Assembly (NCBI GenBank): GCA_965117035.1
Contig: OZ220748.1
Location: 1,984,001 to 2,048,000 of the forward strand
DNA length: 64,000 nucleotides
Direction: 5' to 3'
Source: CAZENU01 sp965117035
Lineage (GTDB): Bacteria; Chloroflexota; Dehalococcoidia; Lucifugimonadales; CAZENU01
Shown here: piece by piece, positions 42,123 through 50,651 of the stretch
Layout of the letters: every line of letters begins with the position of its first letter
How positions within the stretch are numbered: the stretch's first letter is position 1
Notes under the pieces: model-generated
The model's database searches: none
What the model was told of the DNA's origin: nothing
Seen by the model: only the letters and a program-made list of their open reading frames with translations
Made by a program: the position numbers and the translations under genes

Positions 42123-43052
42123 ATGCCCCGAGCCCTAGCCTTCTTCCAAGGCGAGATCGTCCCGGTGGAGAACGCCAAGGTCGGCGTGATGACCCACGCC
42201 CTGCACTACGGCACGACCGCATTCGAGGGCGTACGCGGCAACTGGAACGACGCGCAGGGCAAGCTGTTCATCTTCCGGCTGCGCGAGCACTACGAGCGGC
42301 TGCTCCGCGGCTGCAGTGTCCTGATGATCGAGCTCCCCTACTCGGTCGACGACCTCGTCCAGATCACGATCGACCTGATACAGAGCTGCGGCTACACCGA
42401 GGACCTGTACATCCGGCCCATCGCCTACAAGAGCGAGGAGGCCGTCGCCAACCTGATGCTGAACACGCTGGACAGCGACTTCAGCCTCATGGCGCTGCCG
42501 TTCGGCTCGTACATCAAGGCCGAAGGCGCCATAAGCTGCAAGACCTCGTCCTGGCGCAGGCCCGACGACGTGATGATGCCCACGGGCGTCAAGCTGACCG
42601 GCCTGTACACGACGAGCATCCTGGCCAAGACGGAGGCTGTCGTCGCCGGATACCACGAGGCGATACTGCTGAACCACGACGGCACGGTATCCGAGGGCAG
42701 CGGCGAGAACCTGTTCCTCGTCCAGGGCGACCGCATATCCACGCCCAGCGAGACGGACAACTGCCTGCTCGGAATCACCCGCGACTCGGTCATCACCCTG
42801 GCCCGAGAGGAGCTGGGGATCGACGTCGTGGAGCGGCGCATCCACCGCAGCGAGCTCTATCTCGCCGACGAGATTTTCCTGACGGGAACCGCGGCGCACG
42901 TCACGCCCGTGGGGCGCCTGGACGACCGGGCCGTCGGCGACGGAGAGACCGGGCCGACGACGCAGCGCATCCAGCAGATCTACCAGGGCGTGATCCGGGG
43001 CAACAACCCGAAGTACCTCGACTGGTGCACCGCGGTAGCGGTCGAGGCGTAG
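42123..43052 (+). CDS. ilvE: Branched-chain amino acid aminotransferase
   Basis: A class IV PLP aminotransferase for the last step of Leu, Ile and Val synthesis. It shows HALHYGTTAFEGVRGNW, the PLP lysine Lys157 in MPTGVKLTGLY, and EGSGENLFLVQGDRI ending in TGITRDS-like LLGITRDSVI, followed by the TGTAAHVTPVG phosphate loop. Length 309 matches IlvE rather than D-amino acid transaminase. AGGAGG stands before the ATG at 42123; an upstream in-frame start lies in promoter sequence. It is followed by two membrane-protein genes. Confidence 0.92.
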   Translation: MPRALAFFQGEIVPVENAKVGVMTHALHYGTTAFEGVRGNWNDAQGKLFIFRLREHYERLLRGCSVLMIELPYSVDDLVQITIDLIQSCGYTEDLYIRPIAYKSEEAVANLMLNTLDSDFSLMALPFGSYIKAEGAISCKTSSWRRPDDVMMPTGVKLTGLYTTSILAKTEAVVAGYHEAILLNHDGTVSEGSGENLFLVQGDRISTPSETDNCLLGITRDSVITLAREELGIDVVERRIHRSELYLADEIFLTGTAAHVTPVGRLDDRAVGDGETGPTTQRIQQIYQGVIRGNNPKYLDWCTAVAVEA

Positions 43053-43089
43053 CGCCCGGGGCGGCCGTCCGCGCCGCCGCGTCCTGACG

Positions 43090-43530
43090 ATGTTCTCCTT
43101 CGCAGTCGACTACTACCTGCTCGTGTCGGTCGCCGCCTTCGGCGTCATCCAGGTCGCGGCGTCCCTGGGAGGGCTTCACGGGCTCGTGCTGCTCCGGTCC
43201 AGACCCGCAACGTGGGTCCTGGGCCTCGGGCTCGCCGCGGCGGCCGGGGCCTGGTTCTTCGCGGTCGAGGACCGGAACATCAACGACTACGAGGGCGGGC
43301 TGGACGCCAACATACAGGCGCTGACGTTCTTCCTCGGAGCGTCGACGGCGTACGCGGCGACGCTTGGCCTGTCCTCGCTGGTGAAGCGGCGCGTCGATGA
43401 GGTCGACCCGCAGCCCGGCGAGGGGTTCGGCGCGATGCGGAAGACGACCTTCGCGCGCGCCCTGGCGCACAGTCTCGCGTACTGGCGGAGAGAATGGCGG
43501 ACGCGGATACTGCCGTACTTGTCTGGCTGA
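43090..43530 (+). CDS. Hypothetical membrane protein (three helices)
   Basis: A 146-residue protein that I cannot name. It has three hydrophobic segments: about 8-32 (LLVSVAAFGVIQVAASLGGL), 42-58 (WVLGLGLAAAAGAWFF) and 76-95 (ALTFFLGASTAYAATLGLSSL). A basic cytoplasmic tail follows. Its last 37 bases overlap the start of the PAP2 phosphatase gene, so the two are probably cotranscribed and may work together in the membrane. Confidence 0.6.
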   Translation: MFSFAVDYYLLVSVAAFGVIQVAASLGGLHGLVLLRSRPATWVLGLGLAAAAGAWFFAVEDRNINDYEGGLDANIQALTFFLGASTAYAATLGLSSLVKRRVDEVDPQPGEGFGAMRKTTFARALAHSLAYWRREWRTRILPYLSG

Positions 43531-44084
43531 ACGGCCTGGCCGGCTCGGTCGGCCTCGTCGACTCGGCCGCGCGCGTCGTCGGCAGCGACTACGCGGTCCC
43601 CGCCGCGATGGGGCTGACGATCCTGGCGCAGTGGTTCGCCGGCGTCGACGCCGACGACCGGATGCGGCGGCAGGTGGGCGTCTTCGTCGCGCTGACGGCG
43701 GTCGCGCTGGCGAGCTGGATCGTCTTCGCCGGCAACGAGCTCTACTTCCGGCCGCGCCCATTCGACGCGGCGCTGGACCACGAGGTCATGGTGCTGCTGT
43801 ACAGGCCCACCGACTCGTCGTTCCCGTCGAACTCGGCCGCGGTTGCCTTCGCCGCGGCGGCCGGCGTGTGGCTGATCAGCCGGAGGGCGGGCCTCGCGCT
43901 GTTCGGGCTGGCCATCGCCTACGGGACGGCCCGCGTATACGGGGGCATCCACTACCCGCTGGACATCCTCGGCGGCGCGGCCGTCGGCCTCCTCGCGGCC
44001 GCCATGGCCCGCGCCTTCTGGCGCCTGATCGAGCCGGCGCCCGCGGTCATAGTCCGCGCCATGCGCATCCTCTGCATCGCGTGA
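43494..44084 (+). CDS. PAP2-family membrane phosphatase
   Basis: A 196-residue PAP2-type phosphatase, likely acting on undecaprenyl pyrophosphate or another lipid phosphate at the outer face of the membrane. Motifs: NELYFRPRPF (C1, Arg-Pro at 86-89), SFPSNSA (C2 at 109-115) and ARVYGGIHYPLD (C3 with Arg147, His153, Asp157). The C2 motif normally ends in His (PSGH); here Ser114 takes its place, so the proton donor is missing or supplied differently. Five to six hydrophobic helices are visible. The start ATG overlaps the preceding gene by 37 bases. Confidence 0.8.
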   Translation: MADADTAVLVWLNGLAGSVGLVDSAARVVGSDYAVPAAMGLTILAQWFAGVDADDRMRRQVGVFVALTAVALASWIVFAGNELYFRPRPFDAALDHEVMVLLYRPTDSSFPSNSAAVAFAAAAGVWLISRRAGLALFGLAIAYGTARVYGGIHYPLDILGGAAVGLLAAAMARAFWRLIEPAPAVIVRAMRILCIA

Positions 44085-44255
44085 GGCGAGGCCCGAGCGC
44101 CGTCTCCTGTCGTCCTGGGCTGCGCGCAGGACATGGGGAGGGGTCGCGGCACTGCGGCCACGGTTGCGGGAACCCCGCCCCAGACCCCTCACTCCGTTCG
44201 GGGCGACATACGTGTAGCTCCGCCGGCTGTAGACAGGATGCTGCTTGATGGCGTC

Positions 44256-44681
44256 CTAATGCGACGCCTGCTGGCTGAAGCTGAACATCCAGTTGACGCC
44301 GAACCTGTCGGTGCAGGAGCCGAAGTAGTCGCCCCAGAACATGTCCGAGAGCGGCATCGTGACGGTTCCGCCCTCCGAGACCTTCGCGAACAGCGCGTCC
44401 GTCTCCTCCCGGCTGCTGGCGGTGTAGCTGATGGAGAAGTTCGTTCCCGTCGTCGGCGGGGGCGCCATCTGGGAGGGGACGTCGCTGCCCATCAGCACGC
44501 TCGATCCGATGGTGTACGACACGTGCATGACACCGTCGCGCTCGTCCTCGGAGACCTCCATGCCCGGCGGGCCTTCCCCGAAGGTGGTGAGCATGTCGAA
44601 CTCCCCGCCGAAGACCGACCTGTAGAATTCGAACGCCTCGCGGCAGTTGCCGTCGAAGTGCAGATAGATGCTGAGCGTCAT
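44256..44681 (-). CDS. VOC-family protein (PhnB-like)
   Basis: A 141-residue protein of the PhnB/YjdN-like glyoxalase-fold group. It begins MTLSIYLHFDGNCREAFEFY with the EAFxFY motif, continues FGGEFDMLTTFGEGP, and ends WGDYFGSCTDRFGVNWMFSF, a hallmark of this group. Its function is unknown; the family does not act in phosphonate breakdown as first named. AGGAGG lies five bases before the ATG. It is convergent with the PAP2 gene and divergent from the transaldolase-like gene. Confidence 0.85.
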   Translation of the reverse strand: MTLSIYLHFDGNCREAFEFYRSVFGGEFDMLTTFGEGPPGMEVSEDERDGVMHVSYTIGSSVLMGSDVPSQMAPPPTTGTNFSISYTASSREETDALFAKVSEGGTVTMPLSDMFWGDYFGSCTDRFGVNWMFSFSQQASH

Positions 44682-44834
44682 CCGTTCCTCCTGGAATTGC
44701 ATCGGGCCGTGGCCCTTGTGTGACTTGCAGCATAGCAGACGGCGTGCCCCCGGACGCTGGCCCAACGCGGAGAAATGTCGCATACTTACAGCTGGACAAG
44801 ACCGCCGCGAGATCGCGGGGGCAGGAGGCGCTTC

Positions 44835-45605
44835 ATGGCAACCAGGGCGAAGATCAGCACGAACGGCGTGGAGCCGGTGGTGACCGGGCCGGTCATGGAG
44901 GCCCGGCAGAGAGGCCGCGGGCCGGCGATCTGGCTCGCCGGCGACCCGGAGGACCTGGAGCCCTGGATGGACCGGGGCGCCGCGGGCATCGTCACCAACA
45001 CGGTCGTGCTCAACGACATGGTGAAGAAGTACGGGCAGATCAAGGGCGTCGTCCAACGCTACCTGGACATCACCGACAAGCCCGTCGTCGTCGAGGTCGA
45101 CGGCCACTCGACCGAGGAGCTGCTCGACGTGAGCCACTCCTTCACCAGCATGTCCGACCAGGTCATCATCAAGATACCGTGCACGGCGTACGGCCTGGGC
45201 GCGTTCCGGGCGCTGGCGCAGGAGGGCGTCGAGACCTTCTGCACGACCGTCTTCTCGCTGCCCCAGGCGGCGGCCGTGGCGCAGGCGGGGGCCACGCACA
45301 TCCTGCCGTTCTGCGAGCCGGTCAAGCAGATGGGCGGCGACCCGACGAAGCTCGTGCGCGAGTGCGTGAGCATGTTCGCCGGATGGGAGAACCGCCCCTA
45401 CATCACCGCCGCGCTCGTCCGGAGCGTCGAAACGGCCTACGCCGCGCTTCGCGACGGCGCCGACGGCATCATCATCTTCTGGCCCGTCTTCCAGGAGATG
45501 CTCGAGCACCCGCTGACCGACACCTGGAACGAGACGTTCATGGGCGAGTGGGTCGAGATGAACGACGCGGGCCTGCTGGAGGGCGTGCCGGTAAGGCTGG
45601 ACTAG
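44835..45605 (+). CDS. Transaldolase/fructose-6-phosphate aldolase family protein
   Basis: A 256-residue TIM-barrel enzyme of the short transaldolase group. The Schiff-base Lys113 lies in QVIIKIPCTAYG and the following CTTVFSLPQAAAVAQAGATHILPF is a typical barrel strand and loop. GIVTNTVVLNDMVK corresponds to the ATTNPSLI-like strand, slightly altered. The family either transfers a dihydroxyacetone unit or cleaves fructose 6-phosphate. A role in sugar phosphate metabolism is inferred. GGAGG lies six bases before the ATG. Its stop interlocks with the convergent small frame at 45602. Confidence 0.8.
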   Translation: MATRAKISTNGVEPVVTGPVMEARQRGRGPAIWLAGDPEDLEPWMDRGAAGIVTNTVVLNDMVKKYGQIKGVVQRYLDITDKPVVVEVDGHSTEELLDVSHSFTSMSDQVIIKIPCTAYGLGAFRALAQEGVETFCTTVFSLPQAAAVAQAGATHILPFCEPVKQMGGDPTKLVRECVSMFAGWENRPYITAALVRSVETAYAALRDGADGIIIFWPVFQEMLEHPLTDTWNETFMGEWVEMNDAGLLEGVPVRLD

Positions 45606-45760
45606 GACGCGGCGCTTCCGCGCGCCTTCCTCTTCGGGCAGTGCGGCCGGTCGATCTCGGCCTTCAACTCCTCCAGGCTGCCATACCCGGTCAGCCCTAC
45701 CCCGTCGCGGGCCTCTTCGAGAGCCCGGACGGTCTCGGCATTGGGTATTCTCGTGTCCAA
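45602..45760 (-). CDS. Possible RelB/DinJ-like antitoxin, orphan
   Basis: A 52-codon frame after the DUF3179 gene gives DTRIPNAETVRALEEARDG, then LTGYGSLEELKAEI and a basic tail. The pattern IPNAETV-RALEEAR-GSLEELKAEI resembles the C-terminal half of small antitoxins that end in a sEEL-EL helix. No toxin gene is adjacent, and the TTG start at 45760 has no clear ribosome site. Its reality is uncertain. Confidence 0.3.
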   Translation of the reverse strand: MDTRIPNAETVRALEEARDGVGLTGYGSLEELKAEIDRPHCPKRKARGSAAS

Positions 45761-45786
45761 CGTGGTCTGTGCCCCCGCTACCCGGC

Positions 45787-47301
45787 CTACTGGCCGTAGA
45801 TGGTCGTGTCGGTGTTGAACGCGAACCAGCCGAACCAGAACGACATGTGCGACGGCACGCGGTCCAGCCGACGGCCGTCCGGCGCCTCCAGGTAGTTCTC
45901 GGTGACGGTCCAGGTCGCGCCGCCGCCGTTCAGCGTCGTGGCCAGCCCTCCGGGCGTCGGGTCGTCGCCGGCGAAGGCGAAGTCGATGCCGTCCCTGAGG
46001 TAGACCCGCGCGCCCTGCGAGATCGACGAGCCAAGGATGACGATGTCCCTGCCGCCGAGCGTGTCGTTGACGACGCGCTCCCGCTGCAGCGCCTCCACCG
46101 GGTACGCCCTGCTCTCGCCGCGGTGGTTCAGACCCAGCACGACCGCCTTCGTCTCCAGCGCGTCGCTGCGCTGCCACACCGGGAACCGGGTCTCCGGGTC
46201 GTTGAAGTAGTCGTTGTAGACCGCCCGCGGGTCGTCCTCGTGCTCGTACAGGTCGGGAGCGTAGACGCCCGTGGCTATCGACAGCACGGTCGTGTCAGGG
46301 TGCTGCGCGGCCCACTCCCCCCAGGTCGTCAGCTCGACCGGGAAGAACGACAGCTTGATGCCCGAGTCCGCCAGCGGGCCGACCACCGGCTCGCCGGTGA
46401 ACATCCGCCACAGGGACTCGGTGAGCCGGTCGTACATGACCTTGTTGCTGCGGTACAGCAGGCCGGAGGTGCCGAAGGTGGTTGGCTCGCCGTTGATCTT
46501 TGCGGAATACACGATTCCGGTGCCGCAAAGCGTTCAGTAGGCAAGTGCGATCGGTTCGCCTCCCACTATGTCGTTGGCCATCTCGTGGGGATTCATGATC
46601 CTCAGCGGGTAGGCCCGGTGCTCCCCGTTGATCGACACCCCGAAGACGCGCTCGTCCGGCCCCAGGTAGTCCGCCTGGTCGGCCGTCAGCGTCGGCGCGA
46701 ACTGCAGGTCGGGTATCCCGTCGGGGCGGACGCCTCCCCAGACCAGCTCGGTGATGTCTATCTTCGCGGTCGTGTCCGCGTCGCCCAGGAATTTTTCGTA
46801 CCGGCCGCTGATCGTCGACAGGAGGGTTATCTTCCACCTCAGGTAGTCGGACGGCGGCGGGAACTGGTCGCGCCGCTTCCCGAGCCACTCGGTGGCCTGG
46901 AACCAGCCCTCGCCGGCTAGGCCGAACTCCTCTCCGGTGAGCTGCCTGAGCACCTCCTGGGCAATGGCCGCCAGGACGGGGTCCTGCAGGAACCGGGTGA
47001 ACTCGATGATGACCGGCACCTGCGACGTATCGCCGGCGTCCATGATGGAGCGCAGGGCGTCGAGCGTCCGGTCGGCGCCATGCTGCCGTTCGCCGCTGAA
47101 GATGCCGAACATCGCCTCGTTCGGGTCGTAGCCTTCCGGCAGCGGCTTCCGGGTGGGCGTCGGGTCCGCCGCGTCGGGCGTTTCCGCCATCGCGGCCGGC
47201 GTCGCGTCAGTCTCGTCGGACGTGTCCTCGCCGCACGCCGCCGCGAACGCCACGGACAGAAGCGCCAGGGTCCCAAGGGTGTAGAGAAGTATCGATTTCA
47301 C
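45787..47301 (-). CDS. DUF3179 lipoprotein with predicted selenocysteine, long form
   Basis: Read through the TGA at 46534-46536, this gives 504 residues: signal peptide with Cys23 (AFAAAC), an acidic/Pro linker, a helical N-terminal domain (about 60-200; VIIEFTRFLQDPVLAAIAQE) not found in the other two, and a DUF3179 domain. The TGA is codon 256 in IALAY-U-TLCGTGIVYS; the family form is AYCTLCG. Frame and homology continue (TFGTSGLLYRSNKVMYDR) to IYGQ. A SECIS-like hairpin follows at 46498-46530. This is the second independent TGA at the same Cys. No ribosome site stronger than a purine run is visible. Confidence 0.85.
46498..46530 (-). promoter_or_regulatory. Candidate bacterial SECIS element, long DUF3179 gene
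   Basis: On the mRNA, three bases after the UGA, a lower stem CUUUGC/GCAAAG (6 bp) encloses a six-base bulge and an upper stem GGAAU/AUUCC with loop CGUGU. The loop begins 20 bases after the UGA and contains GU near its start. The geometry agrees with the element of the other gene at 35653-35669. Confidence 0.75.
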
Positions 47302-47554
47302 GTGGCAGTCCTACCTAATCTACGCTCCGGGGCGGGTGGAAGAAATCAGGCCGGCGGAACGGCCGGCCGTCTGCAAACGAACGTGAGGAGCGTTAGATCT
47401 ATTGTACCCCACATCGCGATATCGGCCCCCGGAGTGCACCAAAGCGGTGCCGTGCTGCCGCGAACCGCCTCGAACCGCGCGCGGCGCAGTGGTTGGTGAT
47501 ACGCTGGGGTGGTCGGATCGGCCGGCCCGCTGATCTCAGGAGCCTGTCGCAACT

Positions 47555-47641
47555 ATGCTGAGAGATATCGTGCTCACATTTGTACAGTCTGCCCTGGGAC
47601 GAAACGGCGTACCGATAGAGCCCGAGTACTGCGAGCAGTGA
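47555..47641 (+). pseudogene. LRR-protein C-terminal tail fragment
   Basis: A 28-codon frame ends NGVPIEPEYCEQ and TGA. The LRR fragment at 48704-49117 ends TNVPIELAHCEQ in the same way. It is therefore a leftover of an LRR-type gene upstream of the PD40 gene. The rest of 47302-47554 shows a GGCCG hairpin and nothing that codes. Confidence 0.4.
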
Positions 47642-47644
47642 CCG

Positions 47645-47737
47645 ATGCCCGACTGTTCACCGCATCCATTTGACGTGCTGGCTGTGTACGCTCTCTATCG
47701 GACCGTTCCACGCGTGCCGACTCCGGGGTCGCCATGA
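47645..47737 (+). other. Short ORF or gene tail with DCSPHPxD..AVYALYR peptide
   Basis: A 30-codon frame MPDCSPHPFDVLAVYALYR plus a short tail; its stop overlaps the ATG of the PD40 gene (ATGA). It parallels the peptide at 23623-23703, also placed just before a PD40 gene. Confidence 0.4.
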
Positions 47738-48867
47738 GCAACCGAATCGCCGTCGACTGGAAGACGATGTGGCAAGTGGGAGTACTGCTTGTGGTCATCC
47801 TGTTGTCGGTGACGCTGGTGCGGGTGTTGTGCGTGCCAGCCGCTGACTCGCTATTCTGTGGACTGTGGACGTTCCACCCATTCACCGCTCATCCGGATGG
47901 GGGCGGTCCGCCGCCTTACGCCGAGAGCTGGTCGGCTCCGCGATGGACGCCCGATGGCGCAAGCATCGTGTTCGTCACCAACAGGCATCGGAGTTCCCGC
48001 GATCAAGCATTCATCGTAGCGTCGGATGGATCGGGGCGATTCTCGGCTGTGGGCGACAGCGAGCTCGCACTCTCCACGGTGGCAGTATCGCGGCATGGGG
48101 TGGAGATTTCTCCGGACGGTACCCGGATTGTCTACTCTAGACTTGCGCAGAACCGCGCCGGTGACCCCGTTGCGCACATCGAGACTTCCGCACTCGATGG
48201 TTCCGACCGACGCCGACTCACCGACGGGCCAGATGAGGACTATGCCCCGTCCTTTTCGCCTGATGGCAGATACATTGCATTCAACAGATCAGGTGACGAC
48301 AGGTGCCGGTTCTTGGTGTTCGCCGATCGGCCCTCCGGGGTCTACGTTTCGAAGTCGGACGGGTCTGACGTCCGCAGGATAGTGAGTAACCCGCCCGCAT
48401 TGCGAAACCCAGGGCCTGCCGGAGAGCATTGGCAACAAGTGACCTACGCGAGCGCAGGTCCGCAGTGGTCGTCGGACGGCCGTCTCGCCTTTGTGGGTTT
48501 GCATAGGGGCGAGCAGGGCGTACCGCAGCGAGCCGTCTATACCGTGAACTCCAACGGCTCGGACCTGACGCGTGTGTTCGGCCCAGCCCCGGGGAACGGG
48601 CGTCTGATAGCGAGCAATGTCGCTTGGTCGCCCAATGGCCTGCATATCGCGTTCGTGGCGCAGGCGGACGGCGCCTTGAGACTGTACGCGATGCGGCGCG
48701 ACGAACCTTCAGAAGCTCAGCATTCACGGCAGCGGAGGCCCGATCCCGCCCTGGCTGGCCAACCTGGAGAACCTGCAGGAGCTCCGCCTCAGCGGCGTAG
48801 GTGTGACCGGCCCCATTCCTCCGGAGCTCGGCAGGCTGTCGGGGCTACGGATATTGGACCTTCATGA
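47734..48867 (+). CDS. PD40 beta-propeller protein, 3' end replaced out of frame
   Basis: An N-terminal membrane anchor (VGVLLVVILLSVTLVRVLC, about 16-34) precedes PD40 blades: PRWTPDGASIVFVTN, VEISPDGTRIVYSR, PSFSPDGRYIAFN, PQWSSDGRLAFVG and VAWSPNGLHIAFV. Propeller homology ends near LYAMRRDEP at 48700. From there the DNA codes for leucine-rich repeats in another frame, and this frame runs on as Arg/Pro-rich nonsense to 48867. The gene is probably a recombinant between a PD40 gene and an LRR gene. It may still make a truncated propeller. The function is unknown. Confidence 0.6.
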   Translation: MSNRIAVDWKTMWQVGVLLVVILLSVTLVRVLCVPAADSLFCGLWTFHPFTAHPDGGGPPPYAESWSAPRWTPDGASIVFVTNRHRSSRDQAFIVASDGSGRFSAVGDSELALSTVAVSRHGVEISPDGTRIVYSRLAQNRAGDPVAHIETSALDGSDRRRLTDGPDEDYAPSFSPDGRYIAFNRSGDDRCRFLVFADRPSGVYVSKSDGSDVRRIVSNPPALRNPGPAGEHWQQVTYASAGPQWSSDGRLAFVGLHRGEQGVPQRAVYTVNSNGSDLTRVFGPAPGNGRLIASNVAWSPNGLHIAFVAQADGALRLYAMRRDEPSEAQHSRQRRPDPALAGQPGEPAGAPPQRRRCDRPHSSGARQAVGATDIGPS

Positions 48868-49117
48868 GAGCAAGATCAGTGGGGCCATCCCCGCCGAGCT
48901 CGGCAACCTGACGGCGCTGGAGATACTGGACATCAGGTATACCGACATCGGGGGCTCTATCCCGGCGGAGCTCGGCACCCTGCCAGCCCTGGAGGAGTTG
49001 AGGGTCGAGGGCGCCCATCTCAGTGGCTGCATACCGAGAGGTCTGGTGGGCAAGATCAACGGTCTGCCCAGGAACGACACCAACGTACCGATAGAGCTCG
49101 CGCACTGCGAGCAGTGA
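48704..49117 (+). pseudogene. Leucine-rich-repeat protein fragment
   Basis: In frame 2 the DNA encodes about five LRRs of the plant-type pattern: GPIPPWLANLENLQELRLSG, GPIPPELGRLSGLRILDL, GAIPAELGNLTALEILDI, GSIPAELGTLPALEELRV, then a CIPRGLVGKI cap and the CEQ end. There is no start codon before a GTG at 48803 and a stop at 48677, so the 5' part is lost. The sequence is joined to the PD40 gene out of frame. Confidence 0.6.
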
Positions 49118-49328
49118 GCCCGCAAGTCTGTCAATCGGTACGAGGATAGCCTCAGGAACCGACGCGTGGCCGCCGACAGCGCTTGCCTTCCTGGTTGCGC
49201 TTCCGCCCCACCCATCATGGCCCGCGGACCTGGCCAAAGTCTCTGGCACGTCATTTCGGGTGTACACCGCTGGCACGGCTCAACTAGAATGCGTGCCCAC
49301 GGCACACACGTCGGGCAAAGGAGCGCAC

Positions 49329-50243
49329 ATGGCCGAGAAACGTCACCCCCGGGGCCTCCTGGCCGCCTGCGACACGCCGTGGACCGAGAGTTTCCAACTG
49401 GACGAGGGCGTGTTCCGGCGCCACATCGCGCGGCAGCTATCCTCGGGCGCCGAGAACATCTACGTCATGGGCACCGCCGGGGAGGGCTACGCTGTCACCG
49501 ACTCGCAGTTCAGGCAGATAGTCGACGTCTTCGTCGACGCCACGGCCGGGGCCGACGTGACCCGCATGGTCGCCGTCATCAGCATCTCGATGGGCCACAT
49601 GATCGAGCGCATCGGCTACGCGCACGACAGGGGCGTGCGCATGTTCCAGGTACCGCTGCCGTCGTGGGGCACGCTGACGGACACGGAGATGGTGACGTTC
49701 TTCAGGACTGTGTGCGGCGCCTTCCCCGACTCGAAGTTCCTGCACTACAACCTGAGGCGGGCCGGCCGCATCCTCGGCGCCGACGACTACCGCCGCGTCT
49801 TGGACGATGTCCCGAACCTGGTCGCCACCAAGATCAACAGCCCGGACATGGCCTTCATGCGCAAGCTGATCGTCGAGACGCCTGAGCTTCAGCACTTCGT
49901 ACTGGAGACGTGCTACGCGAACGCGAGCTACTACGGCGAGTGCTCGCTGCTCTGCAGCTTCGGCCCCGTCGCGCCGGAGCTGACCCGGAGACTGTTCGAC
50001 GCCGGCCACGACGGCGACACGGCAGCCGCGTTCGCCATCCAGGCGCGCATGCAGCAGATGCACGAGGGGTTCGCCCGCAACGTCCACGGCGCGCACATGG
50101 ACGGCGCCTTCGACAAGCTGTTCACGTCGCTGACGCAGCCCGAGTTCCCGATCCGCATCCTGCCGCCGTACCAGTCGCTCACCGACGCGGAAGCCGCCGC
50201 GATGCGCGAGTATTTCAAGACGCACTGCGCGGACGTGTCGTAG
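49329..50243 (+). CDS. Dihydrodipicolinate synthase/N-acetylneuraminate lyase family protein
   Basis: A 304-residue class I aldolase barrel. The Schiff-base Lys168 is in NLVATKINSPD and Tyr140 in FLHYNL, the pair used in the family. The glycine loop is GTAGEGYAVT (48-57), where DapA has GTTGE; the second Thr is replaced by Ala, which argues against true DapA. The C-terminal part (SYYGECSLLCSFG) differs from DapA too. It is probably another pyruvate- or sugar-acid aldolase. AAGGAG lies five bases before the ATG. The next small gene starts four bases after the stop. Confidence 0.8.
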   Translation: MAEKRHPRGLLAACDTPWTESFQLDEGVFRRHIARQLSSGAENIYVMGTAGEGYAVTDSQFRQIVDVFVDATAGADVTRMVAVISISMGHMIERIGYAHDRGVRMFQVPLPSWGTLTDTEMVTFFRTVCGAFPDSKFLHYNLRRAGRILGADDYRRVLDDVPNLVATKINSPDMAFMRKLIVETPELQHFVLETCYANASYYGECSLLCSFGPVAPELTRRLFDAGHDGDTAAAFAIQARMQQMHEGFARNVHGAHMDGAFDKLFTSLTQPEFPIRILPPYQSLTDAEAAAMREYFKTHCADVS

Positions 50244-50247
50244 CCGG

Positions 50248-50505
50248 ATGAGCGACTCGACTGACAGGTTCCCGCCCGGCTGGGATGAGGAGCGCGTCCG
50301 AGGCCTCGTCCGGCACTACGATTCGCTGACGGACGAGGAGTGGGTGGCGGACGATGACGCCGCCTTCGAGGACACGTCGCACTCCGTGATGGTGGTCCCG
50401 AACGAACTGGTTCCCGCGGTCAGGGCGCTTCTCTCCGAGCACGACGAAGCCTCTTCAACACCGGCTGCGTCCGCGTCCTCTGCCGCGGTTGTGCGCACAG
50501 ACTGA
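50248..50505 (+). CDS. Small hypothetical protein (85 aa)
   Basis: The sequence FPPGWDEERVRGLVRHYDSLTDEEWVADDDAAFED followed by a VMVVPNELVPAVRALLSEH helix resembles a widespread family of small acidic proteins of unknown role that I know from Chloroflexota and cyanobacteria. Some are thought to be antitoxin-like, but nothing here proves it. A Ser/Ala-rich tail of 20 residues is extra. It starts four bases after the aldolase stop. Its gene ends 31 bases before the left 65-bp repeat of the SIR2 unit. Confidence 0.6.
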   Translation: MSDSTDRFPPGWDEERVRGLVRHYDSLTDEEWVADDDAAFEDTSHSVMVVPNELVPAVRALLSEHDEASSTPAASASSAAVVRTD

Positions 50506-50536
50506 CAGAGTCGGTCAACCGGTATCGCGGCAAGCC

Positions 50537-50601
50537 CCTCAGGCCAGGAACGGCAGCACCCAGCCGAAGATGGCGACGAAGGCGATGGCCAGCATCGCGG
50601 G
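50537..50601. repeat. 65-bp direct repeat, left copy
   Basis: Begins CCTCAGGCCAGGAACGGCAG and ends GCATCGCGGG. It matches 54661-54725 with two mismatches in 65. On the minus strand it encodes LAIAFVAIFGWVLPFLA and stop, the C-terminus of the membrane protein at 54663-55073. The pair brackets the SIR2 gene like attachment-site copies. Confidence 0.85.
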
Positions 50602-50651
50602 CTCCAAGTCCCGGCAGATATCGCCCAGTTGTTCAGCGGTATAATGAGGAA

